Below the pieces are notes generated by a model that was not told the DNA's origin, searched no databases, and saw only the letters and a program-made list of their open reading frames with translations. From Morinoia aosen (Eukaryota; Arthropoda; Malacostraca; Amphipoda; Talitridae), in the NCBI GenBank assembly GCA_030386875.1, contig CM059566.1:40646068-40710067 (forward strand): 64,000 nucleotides of DNA. The letters run 5' to 3'. Below, one piece after another: positions 33,914 to 45,777 of the stretch (its first letter is position 1; each line of letters starts with the position of its first letter). Position numbers and translations under genes: made by a program.

Positions 33914-33991
33914 CAACTTCAACTACTTAAATCCTTTCTCCTGCACGTGCCTCTCATTCTGCGAACTAAAGCTAGCAGCCCGAACTGACAG
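33914..33991 (+). CDS. Candidate internal exon, 78 nt, phase 2-2
   Basis: Bracketed by a strong acceptor (ATATCTTTCTTCAG ending at 33913) and a consensus donor (GACAG|GTGAGA at 33991/33992). Only the phase-2 frame is free of stops; it encodes NFNYLNPFSCTCLSFCELK and a short basic end. 78 nt is 26 codons, so the exon starts and ends in phase 2 and could be skipped without a frameshift. GC is raised relative to flanks. Three cysteines in a C-x-C-x3-C pattern. Both splice signals being good makes this one of the better candidates, but no partner exons can be assigned. Confidence 0.37.
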
Positions 33992-34377
33992 GTGAGAAAG
34001 AAACTTTAATATGATTTTTTCGATTGAAATTATCATAGGTGCATTTCCATTATCTAAATATTCTTTCAACACTTCAATCCTTCAAATTATTATAAAAAAT
34101 GAATGACCCTTCGATACTAAAATTGTTCACGTAACTATATATGTCCAAGTACAGTATGTCCAAAATCTGTATTCTATCGCATATTAAGAAATTTTGAAAA
34201 TATTCTCGCATATGTGCGTCAATTTAGATTAACATATTTTTGGAATGCTTGTAAGTTTCATCAAAAAGGACTTTATACATTCTATGTTACCACAAACATA
34301 CGTTAAACCAAACTTCAATGAAATAAGCTAAAGCCAAAGTAAATATCACTGAAGAAATTCCAGTAAAATTTCTTCCT
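33992..34377. other. AT-rich unique DNA, possible intron
   Basis: Follows the candidate donor; no features seen. Confidence 0.4.
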
Positions 34378-34823
34378 TATATGCGACCGTGCAGCATTGC
34401 AGCCGTCACGCACAGGCCCCAACTCTGACTTGTGACTAGTAGGGCTAGGTGAACTACGCTGAGCTCTACAGCTGCAGCTGCAGCATCTGTGTCAGCAGCA
34501 GCAGCAACAGCAGCAGCTGCAGCATCTGTGTCAGCAGCAGCAGCAACAGCAGCAGCTGCAGCATCTGTGTCAGCAGCAGCAGCAGCTGCAGCACGGCCAG
34601 GGCCCCAGTATCCAGCAGGAAGTCGCAGGTGGTGGTTGCGTGGTGTCCCTCCCTCTCCCCGCACTGAAATGTAGACTTTACTCAGCTCTCGGACCAGCCT
34701 CGTTTGCTCCCTCTATGTTGCCTCTGTCCCTGTCCCTCCGCCTAGCGTTGCTGGCAGTTTGCTCGTATCTGTAGTTTGCGTGTCCGTGTGATGCTCCTGG
34801 CAGTCTGCACCCTTCGTGTCTAG
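34378..34823 (+). promoter_or_regulatory. GC-rich island, possible promoter and 5' exon
   Basis: About 450 bp that are far GC-richer than anything nearby, with CpGs, a CAG/CTG-rich repeat in the middle and, at the right edge, a consensus splice donor (TCTAG|GTGAGT at 34823/34824). That layout fits a transcription start with a 5' non-coding or short-coding first exon. A 19-codon ATG frame beginning MLPLSLSLRLALL ends before the donor and would be an upstream ORF. The 3.2-kb 33-bp array starts 56 bp past the donor and would be in intron 1. A minus-strand alanine-rich frame of 95 codons (34377-34664) is the alternative. Confidence 0.35.
34478..34600. repeat. 39-bp CAG-rich repeat, about 3 copies
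   Basis: Unit CATCTGTGTCAGCAGCAGCA then GCAACAGCAGCAGCTGCAG. It combines CAG triplets with a CATCTGTGT spacer. Would encode alanine-, serine- or glutamine-rich runs depending on frame. Confidence 0.9.
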
Positions 34824-34879
34824 GTGAGTTGATGTACTTAATTCATTTCTACGTCATTTGTTCTTACCTGAAGTTATTT

Positions 34880-37800
34880 CTTCATTTCTTTCATTGCGTT
34901 TCATTTCTACTCGACATTATCTTTCATTTCTACCTGACATTATCTTTCATTGCGTTTCATTTCTACTCGACATTATCTTTCATTGCGTTTCATTTCTACT
35001 CGACATTATCTTTCATTTTCTTTCATTTCTACCAGACATTATCTTTCATTGTCTTTCATTTCTACCTGACATTATCTTTCATCGTCTTTCATTTCTACCT
35101 GACATTATCTTTCATTGTCTTTCATTTCTACCTGACATTATCTTTCATTGTCTTTCATTTCAACCTGACATAATCTTTCATCGTCATTCATTTCTACCTG
35201 ACATTATCTTTCATCGTCTTTCATTTCTACCTGACATTATCTTTCATTGTCTTTCATTTCTACCTGACATTATCTTTCATTGTCTTTCATTTCTACCAGA
35301 CATTATCTTTCATCGTCTTTCATTTCTACCTGACATTATCTTTCATCGTCTTTCATTTCTACCTGACATTATCTTTCATTGTCTTTCATTTCTACCTGAC
35401 ATTATCTTTCATCGTCTTTCATTTCTACCTGACATTATCTTTCATTGTCTTTCATTTCAACCTGACATAATCTTTCATCGTCTTCCATTTCTACCTGACA
35501 TTATCTTTCATCGTCTTTCATTTCTACCTGACATTATCTTTCATTGTCTTTCATTTCTACCAGACATTATCTTTCATCGTCTTTCATTTCTACCTGACAT
35601 TATCTTTCATTGTCTTTCATTTCTACCTGACATTATCTTTCATTGTCTTTCATTTCTACCAGACATTATCTTTCATTGTCTTTCATTTCTACCTGACATT
35701 ATCTTTCATTGTCTTTCATTTCTACCAGACATTATCTTTCATTGTCTTTCATTTCTACCTGACATTATCTTTCATCGTCTTTCATTTCTACCTGACATTA
35801 TCTTTCATTGTCTTTCATTTCTACCTGACATTATCTTTCATTGTCTTTCATTTCTACCTAAATTATCTTTCATTGTCTTTCATTTCTACCTGACATAATC
35901 TTTCATCGTCTTTCATTTCTACCTGACATTATCTTTCATTGTCTTTCATTTCTACCTGACATAATCTTTCATCGTCTTTCATTTCTACCTGACATTATCT
36001 TTCATTGTCTTTCATTTCTACCTGACATTATCTTTCATCGTCTTTCATTTCTACCTGACATTATCTTTCATTGTCTTTCATTTCAACCTGACATAATCTT
36101 TCATCGTCTTTCATTTCTACCTGACATAATCTTTCATTGTCTTTCATTTCTACCTGACATTATCTTTCATTGTCTTTCATTTCTACCTGACATAATCTTT
36201 CATCGTCTTTCATTTCTACCTGACATTATCTTTCATTGTCTTTCGTTTCTACCTGACATTATCTTTCATTGTCTTTCATTTCTACCAGACATTATCTTTC
36301 ATCGTCTTTCATTTCTACCTGACATTATCTTTCATTGTCTTTCATTTCTACCAGACATTATCTTTCATTGTCTTTCATTTCTACCAGACATTATCTTTCA
36401 TCGTCTTTCATTTCTACCTAAATTATCTTTCATTGTCTTTCATTTCTACCAGACATAATCTTTCATCGTCTTTCATTTCTACCTGACATTATCTTTCATT
36501 GTCTTTCATTTCTACCTGACATAATCTTTCATCGTCTTTCATTTCTACCTGACATTATCTTTCATTGTCTTTCATTTCTACCTGACATTATCTTTCATCG
36601 TCTTTCATTTCTACCTGACATTATCTTTCATTGTCTTTCATTTCAACCTGACATAATCTTTCATCGTCTTTCATTCCTACCTGGCATTATCTTTCATTGT
36701 CTTTCATTTCTACCTGACATTATCTTTCATTGTCTTTCATTTCTACCTGACATTATCTTTCATTGTCTTTCATTTCTACCTGACATTATCTTTCATCGTC
36801 TTTCATTTCTACCTGACATTATCTTTCATTGTCTTTCATTTCTACCTAAATTATCTTTCATTGTCTTTCATTTCTACCAGACATAATCTTTCATCGTCTT
36901 TCATTTCTACCTGACATTATCTTTCATTGTCTTTCATTTCTACCTGACATTATCTTTCATTGTCTTTCATTTCTACCTGACATTATCTTTCATTGTCTTT
37001 CATTTCTACCTAAACTATCTTTCATTGTCTTTCATTTCTACCAGACATAATCTTTCATCGTCTTTCATTTCTACCTGACATTACCTTTCATCGTCTTTCA
37101 TTTCTACCTGACATTATCTTTCATTGTCTTTCATTTCTACCTGACATTATCTTTCATCGTCTTTCATTTCTACCTGACATTATCTTTCATCGTCTTTCAT
37201 TTCTACCTGACATTATCTTTCATTGTCTTTCATTTCTACCTGACATTATCTTTCATTGTCTTTCATTTCTACCTAAATTATCTTTCATTGTCTTTCATTT
37301 CTACCAGACATAATCTTTCATCGTCTTTCATTTCTACCTGACATTATCTTTCATCGTCTTTCATTTCTACCTGACATTATCTTTCATTGTCTTTCATTTC
37401 TACCTGACATAATCTTTCATCGTCATTCATTTCTACCTGACATTATCTTTCATCGTCTTTCATTTCTACCTGACATTATCTTTCATTGTCTTTCATTTCT
37501 ACCTGACATTATCTTTCATCGTCTTTCATTTCTACCTGACATTATCTTTCATTGTCTTTCATTTCTACCTGACATTATCTTTCATTGTCTTTCATTTCTA
37601 CCTAAATTATCTTTCATTGTCTTTCATTTCTACCTGACATTATCTTTCATTGTCTTTCATTTCTACCTGACATTATCTTTCATTGTCTTTCATTTCTACC
37701 TGACATTATCTTTCATTGTCTTTCATTTCTACCTAAATTATCTTTCATTGTCTTTCATTTCTACAAGACATAATCTTTCATCGTCTTTCATTTCTACCTG

Positions 37801-38063
37801 ACATTATCTTTCATTGTCTTTCATTTCTACCTGACATTATCTTTCATCGTCTTTCATTTCTACCTGACATTATCTTTCATTGTCTTTCATTTCAACCTGA
37901 CATAATCTTTCATTGTCTTTCATTTCTACCTGACATTATCTTTCATTGTCTTTCATTTCTACCTAAATTATCTTTCATTGTCTTTCATTTCTACCTGACA
38001 TTATCTTTCATTGTCTTTCATTTCTACCTGACATTATCTTTCATAGTCTTTCATTTCTACCTG
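34880..38063. repeat. 33-bp minisatellite, about 96 copies
   Basis: The largest array here. Unit TTTCATTTCTACCTGACATT then ATCTTTCATTGTC. Recurrent variants are CGTC for TGTC, CCAG for CCTG, CAACCTGACATAATC, and a 31-bp unit with CCTAAATT. The variants recur in the same combinations, showing block duplication. The 31-bp units break the reading frame, ending the long plus-strand frames near 35898. The unit itself is two half-units sharing TTTCATT. Strong C/T strand asymmetry. Confidence 0.98.
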
Positions 38064-38190
38064 GTATGGAATAGAGTAAGAGAGTTCTATACTCGCCCGT
38101 CATTTAGTCTATGTTAAAAACATTTCTACGTGACATGGGTTAGAATGAGGGATTTTCGTACTCGTCATTTACCCTCTGTTGAAATGGTTT
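38064..38190. repeat. Divergent edge of the 33-bp array
   Basis: Two copies of a longer, roughly 70-bp unit follow the array, each starting CATTTCTACCTGG or CATTTCTACGTGAC and containing a GAG-TTCT/TTTCGTACTCG block and a CGTCATTTA block. They look like older, unexpanded relatives of the array unit. Confidence 0.7.
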
Positions 38191-39466
38191 TTGATTTTGG
38201 ATTTGGACGTTTGGATATTAACCGCAATTTAAACATTAAGTTTGTATTTTCTATATAGTGTTTCTAAAACTGAATCTATCACTTGCACCTAACTTTTAAG
38301 CTCTCGAATAAATGTTTGTTAATAAATTTTAAACTGGATGTGTGTCCAAGTGATGCAGCTCTTGTTCTTCCTGGCCGTACTTGTTGTTAACTGCAGAGCC
38401 TTGAAGCGTCCTCAGTACTTCAATTATTATATTTCAGCTAATTAAAGTTTTAAGGGAATATTTGTGATCAATAAATTATTGATAGGTTAACTTTTCCAGT
38501 CGCAAAGACCTTACAAGGCTTCTAAAACTCATTTTAGTTGGAATATTGGAGTATTTTTTTTGTGTAGTACCATCCTTCTTTTCAACAAGAGGTGTCCCCA
38601 GAGGTGTTACCAGTGATTCATAAAGGAGAGATCGAAAATATTGCTCTTAATTCTTGAAGCCAAATTCGTGTATGGTCCTCAATAGTTCACAGTCTTATTT
38701 CAAGATTGAGGTAACTTGATGCCTATGTGGGGTGCATTAATGAGTCTGGTGCCTTATTTAGATTTGCTTCCTGGGCTAAGTCACAGACTGTTGAGCGAGG
38801 CACTGCACAGTTCTCCCAAATAATAGCCTTCATGTGAGATTTCTTCGTGAACCAGAGGTTTCGTCCATCTTCGAATGAAAGGTCCTCGATGATAGAAGAA
38901 CTTAGTCATAGGTTTAATTTTTCAATAACATAAATGTTTCTCGAAACATGTAAAAGAAATCAATAATTACTGTCCCTGCTGATAGCAATTAGAGATCCTT
39001 CTAGAACTCATGGATACGAAAACTTGAGAATTTAGCTTTTTCTGTTGAACAACAACTGTGTTCCTAATTTTTAGCGTTTGATTTCTATATTTTATCGATT
39101 TTTCAATCTTGAAATTAATCCATCACTAATTTGTCATCTTTACTACTACAGGTCATAGGTGCGAGTAGTTTTATTGTTTATAAAAATCCTTTCTTAAGGT
39201 AATTCTATTTATATATCATTTTCCCAGTTCCAAAAACATCATTTCTATTTCAAGGTAGATTATGTTTTCCGAATCAACGTCCTCATTCATTACGTCTCAT
39301 TTATTATTCAAGTTTTTTTATATAACAGTTGTCAAAATTCATTATATAATAATGAAAGCCACGGCTGTGCGACCGTCTCACTCCGTAAACTTGATTAAAT
39401 TCTGAAGCTTTATAAGACAACACACAACGTAGCTGCTTTGTTCTCGTGCAGGTGTGGTCAATTATA
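38191..39466. other. Unique AT-rich DNA
   Basis: No arrays, element termini or convincing exons. Open frames are short. Confidence 0.5.
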
Positions 39467-39712
39467 CGAGATCAGAATCGAAATACGAAATCGAAATACG
39501 GAATACGAAATACGAAATACGGAATACGAAATACGAAATATATATAATACGAAATACGAAATACGAAATACGAAATACGAAATCGAATTACGAAATATAA
39601 ATAATACGAAATACGAAATACGAAATATAAATTATACGAAATACGAAATACGAAATATATATAATACGAAATACGAAATACGAAATCAGAAATAATACGA
39701 GATCAGAAACTT
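39467..39712. repeat. 7-bp GAAATAC satellite with spacers
   Basis: Runs of GAAATAC are interrupted regularly by TATATAATAC or ATAAATAATAC spacers and GAAATCG variants, giving a loose secondary period of about 55-60 bp. Confidence 0.92.
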
Positions 39713-40242
39713 TTTCATCTGCTCATCTGAAAACATTTTTCACCAATATATTACAGCCCTAACTCTTAAGCAGCCCTAATTTCAGCCCTAAATCTTAAGC
39801 ATTGCTTTCATTTTCGGCAGCTCGAGTATCCTTGCATTAGATATTCAGAAAGCATAAGAAATTCATCCGTTCACTTTTTGCGAGCTATGTTCATCATCAC
39901 TCTACGATTACTTTCAAACAAATCGATAATAATTAAGTACAAATGTCAGGATAAATTTTATTCTACATTGAATGCAATTGCACACTTTCAAAATAAGTTA
40001 ACAAAAATTGCAAGATAAATACATTGACCACAATTGCACTACCAACACAACGTCGAGAGCAGCGCGTAATGTTCATTGTCTTCACAAAAAAATCTAACTT
40101 CTAACCGACCTTGATGACTCAGTTCAAGCACCGCATAAAAGAAACAAAGAAGTTCAGTTTGTACGAGCATTTTAGTGCGATTTAGATTAGCATTTGAAAG
40201 GCACTTCTCAACTGGTCATTCAAAAACCATTATTGTTCTCAG
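39713..40242. other. Unique AT-rich DNA
   Basis: Short CAGCCCTAA words repeated three times near 39755-39800. Otherwise nothing seen. Confidence 0.5.
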
Positions 40243-40400
40243 AGGGGGTAGCAGAAACAGTTAGCATAAAAATTGTTCGCCGTTTCGAAGCGGATAATCA
40301 ATTACATTTCAGACAAATGGAGATGTTCTTTGAAGTCATTGGGAACAATCAAAAAGTATTGAGAAATAAGTATCCTTCCGTTCACCAATCAATGTTGTGA
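40243..40400 (+). CDS. Candidate terminal exon, 51 codons
   Basis: A strong acceptor (CCATTATTGTTCTCAG) ends at 40242. The phase-1 frame runs 51 codons to a TGA at 40398-40400 and is hydrophilic and mixed (for example VRRFEADNQLHFRQMEMFF). The same frame is open upstream to 40188, so an unspliced 70-codon reading is possible but lacks an ATG. Family not recognised. Confidence 0.28.
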
Positions 40401-41430
40401 TATTATTTCATTCTTGCTCATTTCACTCGACGGTTTAATGACATGATATGAAATTCAGGATTTTTAAACAGAAAATAATCAAATTAATCAGTCCAAAAAT
40501 GCAGTTTACAAAAGTACTAACAACCACATCTCATAACATCAACTGAAAGTTCATCAAAATTGAAAATTAAGCTTTTCTCATTATTTCATTTATCGTAAAA
40601 AAAATCAGACAACTAATGTTCAAACAATTTCCTCTAGGACGTTGATATGAAAAGAACTATAAAATTCCAAGAAATACTGCCGTAATGCAAAAATAATTTT
40701 CCCAATACCTACTCAATGACCTAATAACAAAAAATTTGGCAATTCTAATTTTTTCCACAGTTCTATCATACTTTTTAAGATGAAGAGTCGTATTTTTCTT
40801 TTTGAAAGAGCTCGATCAAAAGGTAGATGCAACGATAAGTACTGGGAATCGCATGCTGGCAACTAAACTTGTTGCAAGATTAAGCTATGCTGTCTCATAT
40901 ACTGCGAAAATTAACTTTTTCTCATAACAAGATTAGAAATGTTATTATGTGAGTGAAGTATGGGAAATTTGAACAGTTCGTGAGCTTTAAACATGCCGGA
41001 AAAAGTTTCAAACAAAGGTTACTTTTTCACATAGCTTGCCAGCCTAATAAATTTGATTTATAACACATTATGGATTGCTCTAGACCTTCTAACGTAAGAT
41101 AGAATGTTCTGAATTTGGCATTGCTTTGGGATGTACGATAAAAATGACATAATTGTCGTCGCATGAACCCAATAGATGAAACGCAGTGGAACTGAAATTA
41201 AAGTGCACTTGATCTCACGCAACACGTTTCATCAATTAGTTTTTCCGAAGTCTCAAACTGAAATTTTCTAATGAAATTCCAGTCGTCAATAACGAGTTTC
41301 AAATCTAAGAAAATGAAATCAGAGATAAGCTCATCCGTTATAAAATGGTAACAACCTGTGAATTTTAAAACGGGCTTGGGAGTTGAATGAATTGAAAATT
41401 GTAATTGACGTTCCAAGATGATAGCAATGA
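40401..41430. other. Unique AT-rich DNA
   Basis: Nothing supported on either strand. Confidence 0.5.
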
Positions 41431-41625
41431 AGAAAATATGAGAGAGCAAAAAACAATGGAAGATATTCATTCTCACTGGAATACAAGGGTTCCGTGGCAG
41501 ATAAATCTTCTCTCCTCTCCAACCCGATAAGTTGTGGGCGCAAAAAATGGGCCCGAAAGTGCGCCGCGTATCGCATATTCGTTACGATCAATACAGCGCC
41601 CCGTATGGAGGAGATAAATATTTAA
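41431..41625 (+). CDS. Candidate coding patch, 64 codons
   Basis: A GC-richer block (41490-41620) with a plus frame open 64 codons from after a TGA at 41428 to a TAA at 41623-41625; it includes KKWARKCAAYRIFVTINTAP. There is no ATG at its start, so it would be an exon. A minus-strand frame across 41473-41757 (about 95 codons, also without ATG) is equally protein-like, so strand is uncertain. Confidence 0.25.
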   Translation, partial: RKYERAKNNGRYSFSLEYKGSVADKSSLLSNPISCGRKKWARKCAAYRIFVTINTAPRMEEINI

Positions 41626-42370
41626 TTCATGGCTCGATACACATCTGGACCAGCCTTTCTTTCTAAATAAAGCCATCCTGCTAAGACACCGAACAATAGA
41701 AGTATCAGTTTCCGATGAAGCTACTTCCCATGAATCTGAAACCACTGTTGTTTTCAAACGAAAGTAAAATCTTCGGATTGCTAATGCGAAAATATCTCAG
41801 TCAACGTTGTCTTCGTAAGAACGTCTGCAGTAGTGACTGTCAGGTCTTCAGTGTCCTCCGATTCACATGTAAAGATGAAAATTGTTTTTTCATTCCACGT
41901 TCCTACACAGAATATTGTTGATGAAACTTGTCACGCTTCGGTTTTAGCTTTCATTTTAAAATCGCTCTCGAAATATTTCTTTCATAATTTAAAACTAAAA
42001 TTTTCGAGTGAAGGAAATTGCTGGAACTGCTTTTTTCAACTGGCCAGAAGTTTAGGCAGAGTATGCTCATACCTTGCATAAAAATATATTCACAACAGAC
42101 TCTTCGATGGAGTTGGAAAGGTCAATTTTTTCGAGTGCTGCGAAATGATGGTCCTGCACGAATAGCAGCAGTTTGTGATCTTTTGGCCGTGCACAGCAAG
42201 CGTATTCTAATTATAAGGAGAAAATTAGGTTAATAAATCAAAGTTGTGAACTTGAACAGTAAATCTACAGATGATCTAAGGAACTTTAGAGAAATTTCTT
42301 GCGCAAGACGGAAAAAATTCTTGCAAGAGGCATAGCGCAGCTTTAGGGATTTACACTTGATTTACAAAAT
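41626..42370. other. Unique DNA
   Basis: Overlapping open frames of 68-82 codons on the plus strand at 41715-42233 with no splice or composition support. Confidence 0.45.
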
Positions 42371-42570
42371 TAAACAGGAGTACTATGATGCGAGAAATAG
42401 GGTGCTTCCAATGCCAGTGCAAATTTTAAAATTTGTCAGTAACATCACAAAATTAGTCAGTAACATTTGAATAATAAAATTAAACATGAATGCAATTATA
42501 CGATAAATAGGGTGCTTCCAATGACGGTGTAAATTTTAAAATTTGTCAGTAATTTGATCACAAAAAACGT
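42371..42570. repeat. Two-copy tandem repeat of about 105 bp
   Basis: Copies from about 42371 and 42477 share AAATTAAACA, AAATAGGGTGCTTCCAATG and AAATTTTAAAATTTGTCAGT blocks. Confidence 0.85.
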
Positions 42571-43500
42571 CCAGGCTGCGTGAGAGTGGGCTTGATGCTA
42601 AATTTTATGCCTCACACTTTGTTGTGCGACAACTCACAGAACTCTACAAGTGATCTGCAAGTGACCAGGATAGCCTATAACTAATTCACTCATTTTTTAA
42701 AGCAGGAACAAGAAAACTACGAAACACAAAGAGTTACGGAAAATGTAAAACGTGAACTTAAGTTAAGAGTTTATCTGTAAGCCAAGTACGGAATATATCT
42801 TCTAGATAGAAATTGCTTTAGTGGTCAACAAAGTTTTTCGGAATAAATCTTTAGAATAGATGAGTTGCTTACAGACCACTCTCTGCCTCATCGAAACTAG
42901 ACTCCAAACTTGAATTCATTATAAAAATCAAGTATTCAAATGTTTCGTGGCAAATGCTTTTGTAGGGATGTGAATGATCTTGCATTCTTGGTAGTTAAAA
43001 TAACGTTATTAATAATATATTTCGAAGCTAATTCTCTAATAATGACATGAATGATTGTGCATTTTTGATAGTTAAAGTAACACGAATAATGTTGGACAGG
43101 AATCATTCAAGTTAAACACGTTGAAGCATTCAAGAAGAAGGTTATTCTTTCAACGGAGTCGTCCTTCACATCCACCAGCTAAAATGGTTATTATGTGGCA
43201 GCGATCACATGTCTCTTTGATTTGCATTTGTATTCAAAACAAGCCAATCAGGTCACTGATTGAACTGCGATGCGTCCTGAATTAATACTTCATCATTGCA
43301 AGTTGATTTCGTGAAGTTCAAATAACAAACGTCAGAAACTGCTTCGTTTGATATTGTTCAGTCCAGATCTGCGTAGATTTTCTCCACCAACATATTTGCT
43401 GCCGTCACAGGAGGCGTCAACTTAGGATAAGACTCGGTGATTTTCTTCCAATTACTGAAACAATCCAGTGAATGAGTGAGACCTTTGCAGCAAGCTTCTC
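42571..43500. other. Unique AT-rich DNA
   Basis: A short duplication TGAATGAT-TTGCAT-TT-GATAGTTAAA near 42970-43080; no gene signal. Confidence 0.5.
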
Positions 43501-43607
43501 AGTCAAACTTTTTTGCCGGAGCATGCATGTTTTTCGCCGCCTTAGCGATTTACAGTAATTACTTGAGCGGCGAAAAACATGCATGCAGGTGGTGAAAAAG
43601 TTGGACT
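43501..43607. mobile_element. Palindromic element, copy 2
   Basis: 107 bp, the best-preserved of the three copies. It starts AGTCAAACTTTTTTGCCGGA, continues GCATGCATGTTTTTCGCCGC, and is mirrored by GCGGCGAAAAACATGCATGC and a terminal AAAAAGTTGGACT. The loop is about 25 bp. Confidence 0.88.
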
Positions 43608-44087
43608 TGGCTCTTGTGATGAATTTTAAGAAAAAATTATTCGGATCAGAAAATTACTCGCTTGTCTTTGGGGTTGGTGCTCATTAATATTCGAACGCTC
43701 AGTCGTGTCCGAAAATGAAGGCTCAAACTCACATTCTCCAAACAAAAAACAATTCGGAGCAAGTGCTCTAAAAATTTACCTCATTGTGAAAATAATGTAC
43801 TTTGGCCTTGGATTTTCAAACAAAATTGGTCAAAATTGCAAAACTATATTCACTGGCTTCACTAATCTTCTACCGTCCGACTCTTTTATTTTTACTTAGT
43901 TGCTTTGTTTTTAACTACCGTCAAGCGATTGTCACTGGCATCAAGTTGTCACCGACACTATTATGAGAAAGCAACTGCCACCATGCATTTAATTTTAAAG
44001 CACACATTGAGAGTTAATTCCCCAAGAAAATAAAATATACTAGCTTTTCACAAGCATAAATATTGAAAACAACAATGGCAATTGAGG
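43608..44087. other. Unique DNA
   Basis: One plus-strand ATG frame of about 64 codons (43705-43899), unremarkable. No other signals. Confidence 0.45.
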
Positions 44088-44540
44088 GTTGCTTCATCCA
44101 AAATACATTCCAAGCCACCAAAATTCGCCAAATTTTTGGATATTCGCTCTATTGCCTCGCCTTCAACAGAGTTTAAATTCCACAAAGAAAATCAATCGTA
44201 CCAAAAAATTACACAATTATTATGTTAATTAATGGTAAATATTAATACCCACATTGGCAGTAGAGTTCAATATTGATACCCACATTGACCGTTGAGTTCA
44301 ATATTGATACCTACATTGGCAGTTGAGTTCAATATTGAAACCCACATTGGCAGGTGAGTTCAATATTGATACCCACATTGGCATTTGAGTTCAATATTGA
44401 TACTCATCTTTTCAGTCGAGTTCGGCTTAATCCAAAATACATTCCCAGCTGCACAAATTTTCCAGCATTTAGAACATATGCGATAAATATTGATTCCCAC
44501 ATTGGCCGTTGAAGGTTGCTAAATCCAAAATAAATTCCAA
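44088..44540. repeat. 31-bp minisatellite inside a larger repeat
   Basis: 44238-44425 holds about six copies of ACCCACATTGGCAGTTGAGT plus TCAATATTGAT. The array is flanked by three copies (near 44088, 44415 and 44508) of a longer block, ATCCAAAATACATTCCAAGC followed by a CACAAATT-TCC-A block, so a composite unit has itself been duplicated. Confidence 0.88.
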
Positions 44541-44675
44541 GCGGCACAAATTCTCCGACATCTGGAACACACACCTCGCCCTCAATGATGCTGCAGTCGG
44601 AGCGGCAGTTAATGCACGGTTATAGCAGGTGTCACAATTGACAGGCTGATGCAGGCGGCGACGACAGCCGTGCAT
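44469..44675 (-). CDS. Hypothetical cysteine-containing open frame, 68 aa
   Basis: ATG at 44675, 68 codons. The N-terminal half lies in a GC-rich patch (44560-44770) and is basic with several cysteines (MHGCRRRLHQPVNCDTCYN); the C-terminal half runs into the repeat flank. An 8-bp inverted pair ATGCACGG/CCGTGCAT brackets the patch. Could be a small gene start, an exon or a GC-rich chance frame. Confidence 0.22.
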   Translation of the reverse strand: MHGCRRRLHQPVNCDTCYNRALTAAPTAASLRARCVFQMSENLCRLEFILDLATFNGQCGNQYLSHMF

Positions 44676-44771
44676 TACGGGCCTAAGTTCTGAGGAGCTG
44701 AGACGTCCAATGAAAGGCGGGCTCGTTTCGCCATTTGCATCTAAAGCCGCCGCGACTCAAGACAAACAGGT

Positions 44772-45535
44772 GTAAGGTCTTAAGTCCTATGGGGTCTGTC
44801 TTGTGTAAGTCCTGTACGAACATGAGTCCTAGTGGATCCGTCTAGTGGAAGTCCTCTTGTGGATCTTAAGTCCTAATGGTCTGGTGTAAGTCCTCTTGTG
44901 GGTCTTAAACAATAATGAACTGGTGTAAGTCCTATTATGGATCTTAAGTCGTAATGGTCTGGTGTAAGCCGTCTTGGAGTTCTTAAGTCTTCTTAGGGAT
45001 CTTAAGTCCTATTGAGTCTGGTGTAAGTCTTCTTGGGATCTCGAGTCCTATTAGGACTGGTTTAAGTCCTGTGGAGTCTAGTCTAGTTGATTCTGGTGTA
45101 AGTTATAAGTAGTCTGGTAAAAGCTGTGTTGAGTCTGGTGTAAGTTATAATGGGTCTGGTACAAGCTGTGTTGAGTCTGGTGTAAGTTGTAATGGGTCTG
45201 GTACAAGCTGTGTTGAGTCTGGTGTAAGCTACTGTATAAGGGGTCTGATATAAGTCCTGATGGGTATGTTGTAAGTCCCTCTAAGTTCGCTACGCTATGT
45301 TGGGTGTCGTCAGTCCAGCTTTGGGGTATAATAGGTCTTGTAGGATCTGATTCAAGTCCTGTTTAGTCTGATGTAAATCCTGTCGGTGCGGGTGTATGTC
45401 TCCCAGGGTCTGGTATGAGTCAGGCCGAGTCTAGTGTATCCTGTCGAGTTTGGTAAATTCCTGATGGGTTTAGGTCGAATCCTGCTGTGTCTGGTACAGG
45501 TCTTCTCAAGTCTGCTACGACTTGCTAAATCCTAC
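44772..45535. repeat. Degenerate 20-bp-type array rich in GTAAGT
   Basis: Loose repetition of words GGTCTGGTGTAAGTCCT, CTTGTGGATCTTAAGTCC and GTTGAGTCTGGTG over about 760 bp, with no fixed register. About eight copies contain GTAAGT, the consensus 5' splice site, on the plus strand. Much more diverged than the neighbouring 35-bp array. Confidence 0.85.
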
Positions 45536-45777
45536 ACCACCTTGAAAATTGTACAGGAAGGAATCCTTGTTTTATTCTTGGCAGCAAGATAATCATAAAT
45601 TGGGAAAATTGCAATGATTTTAGATTAAATTTTGAGATTCTTCTTTGTCTATGTGAAAACGAATCGTACTTGAGCATTGTTCGTGGATTGAAACGACTTG
45701 TCTGTCAAGTTAAAAATTAAGCCCCAAATTCAAAAAAATGTCAGAGGTTCATTGTGTGTTAAAACTGATAACATGTA

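Noticed and set aside
34858..35898. Hydrophobic 346-codon frame in the 33-bp array
   Set aside because: C/T-rich repeat read in frame; 31-bp units break it and no biological signal accompanies it.
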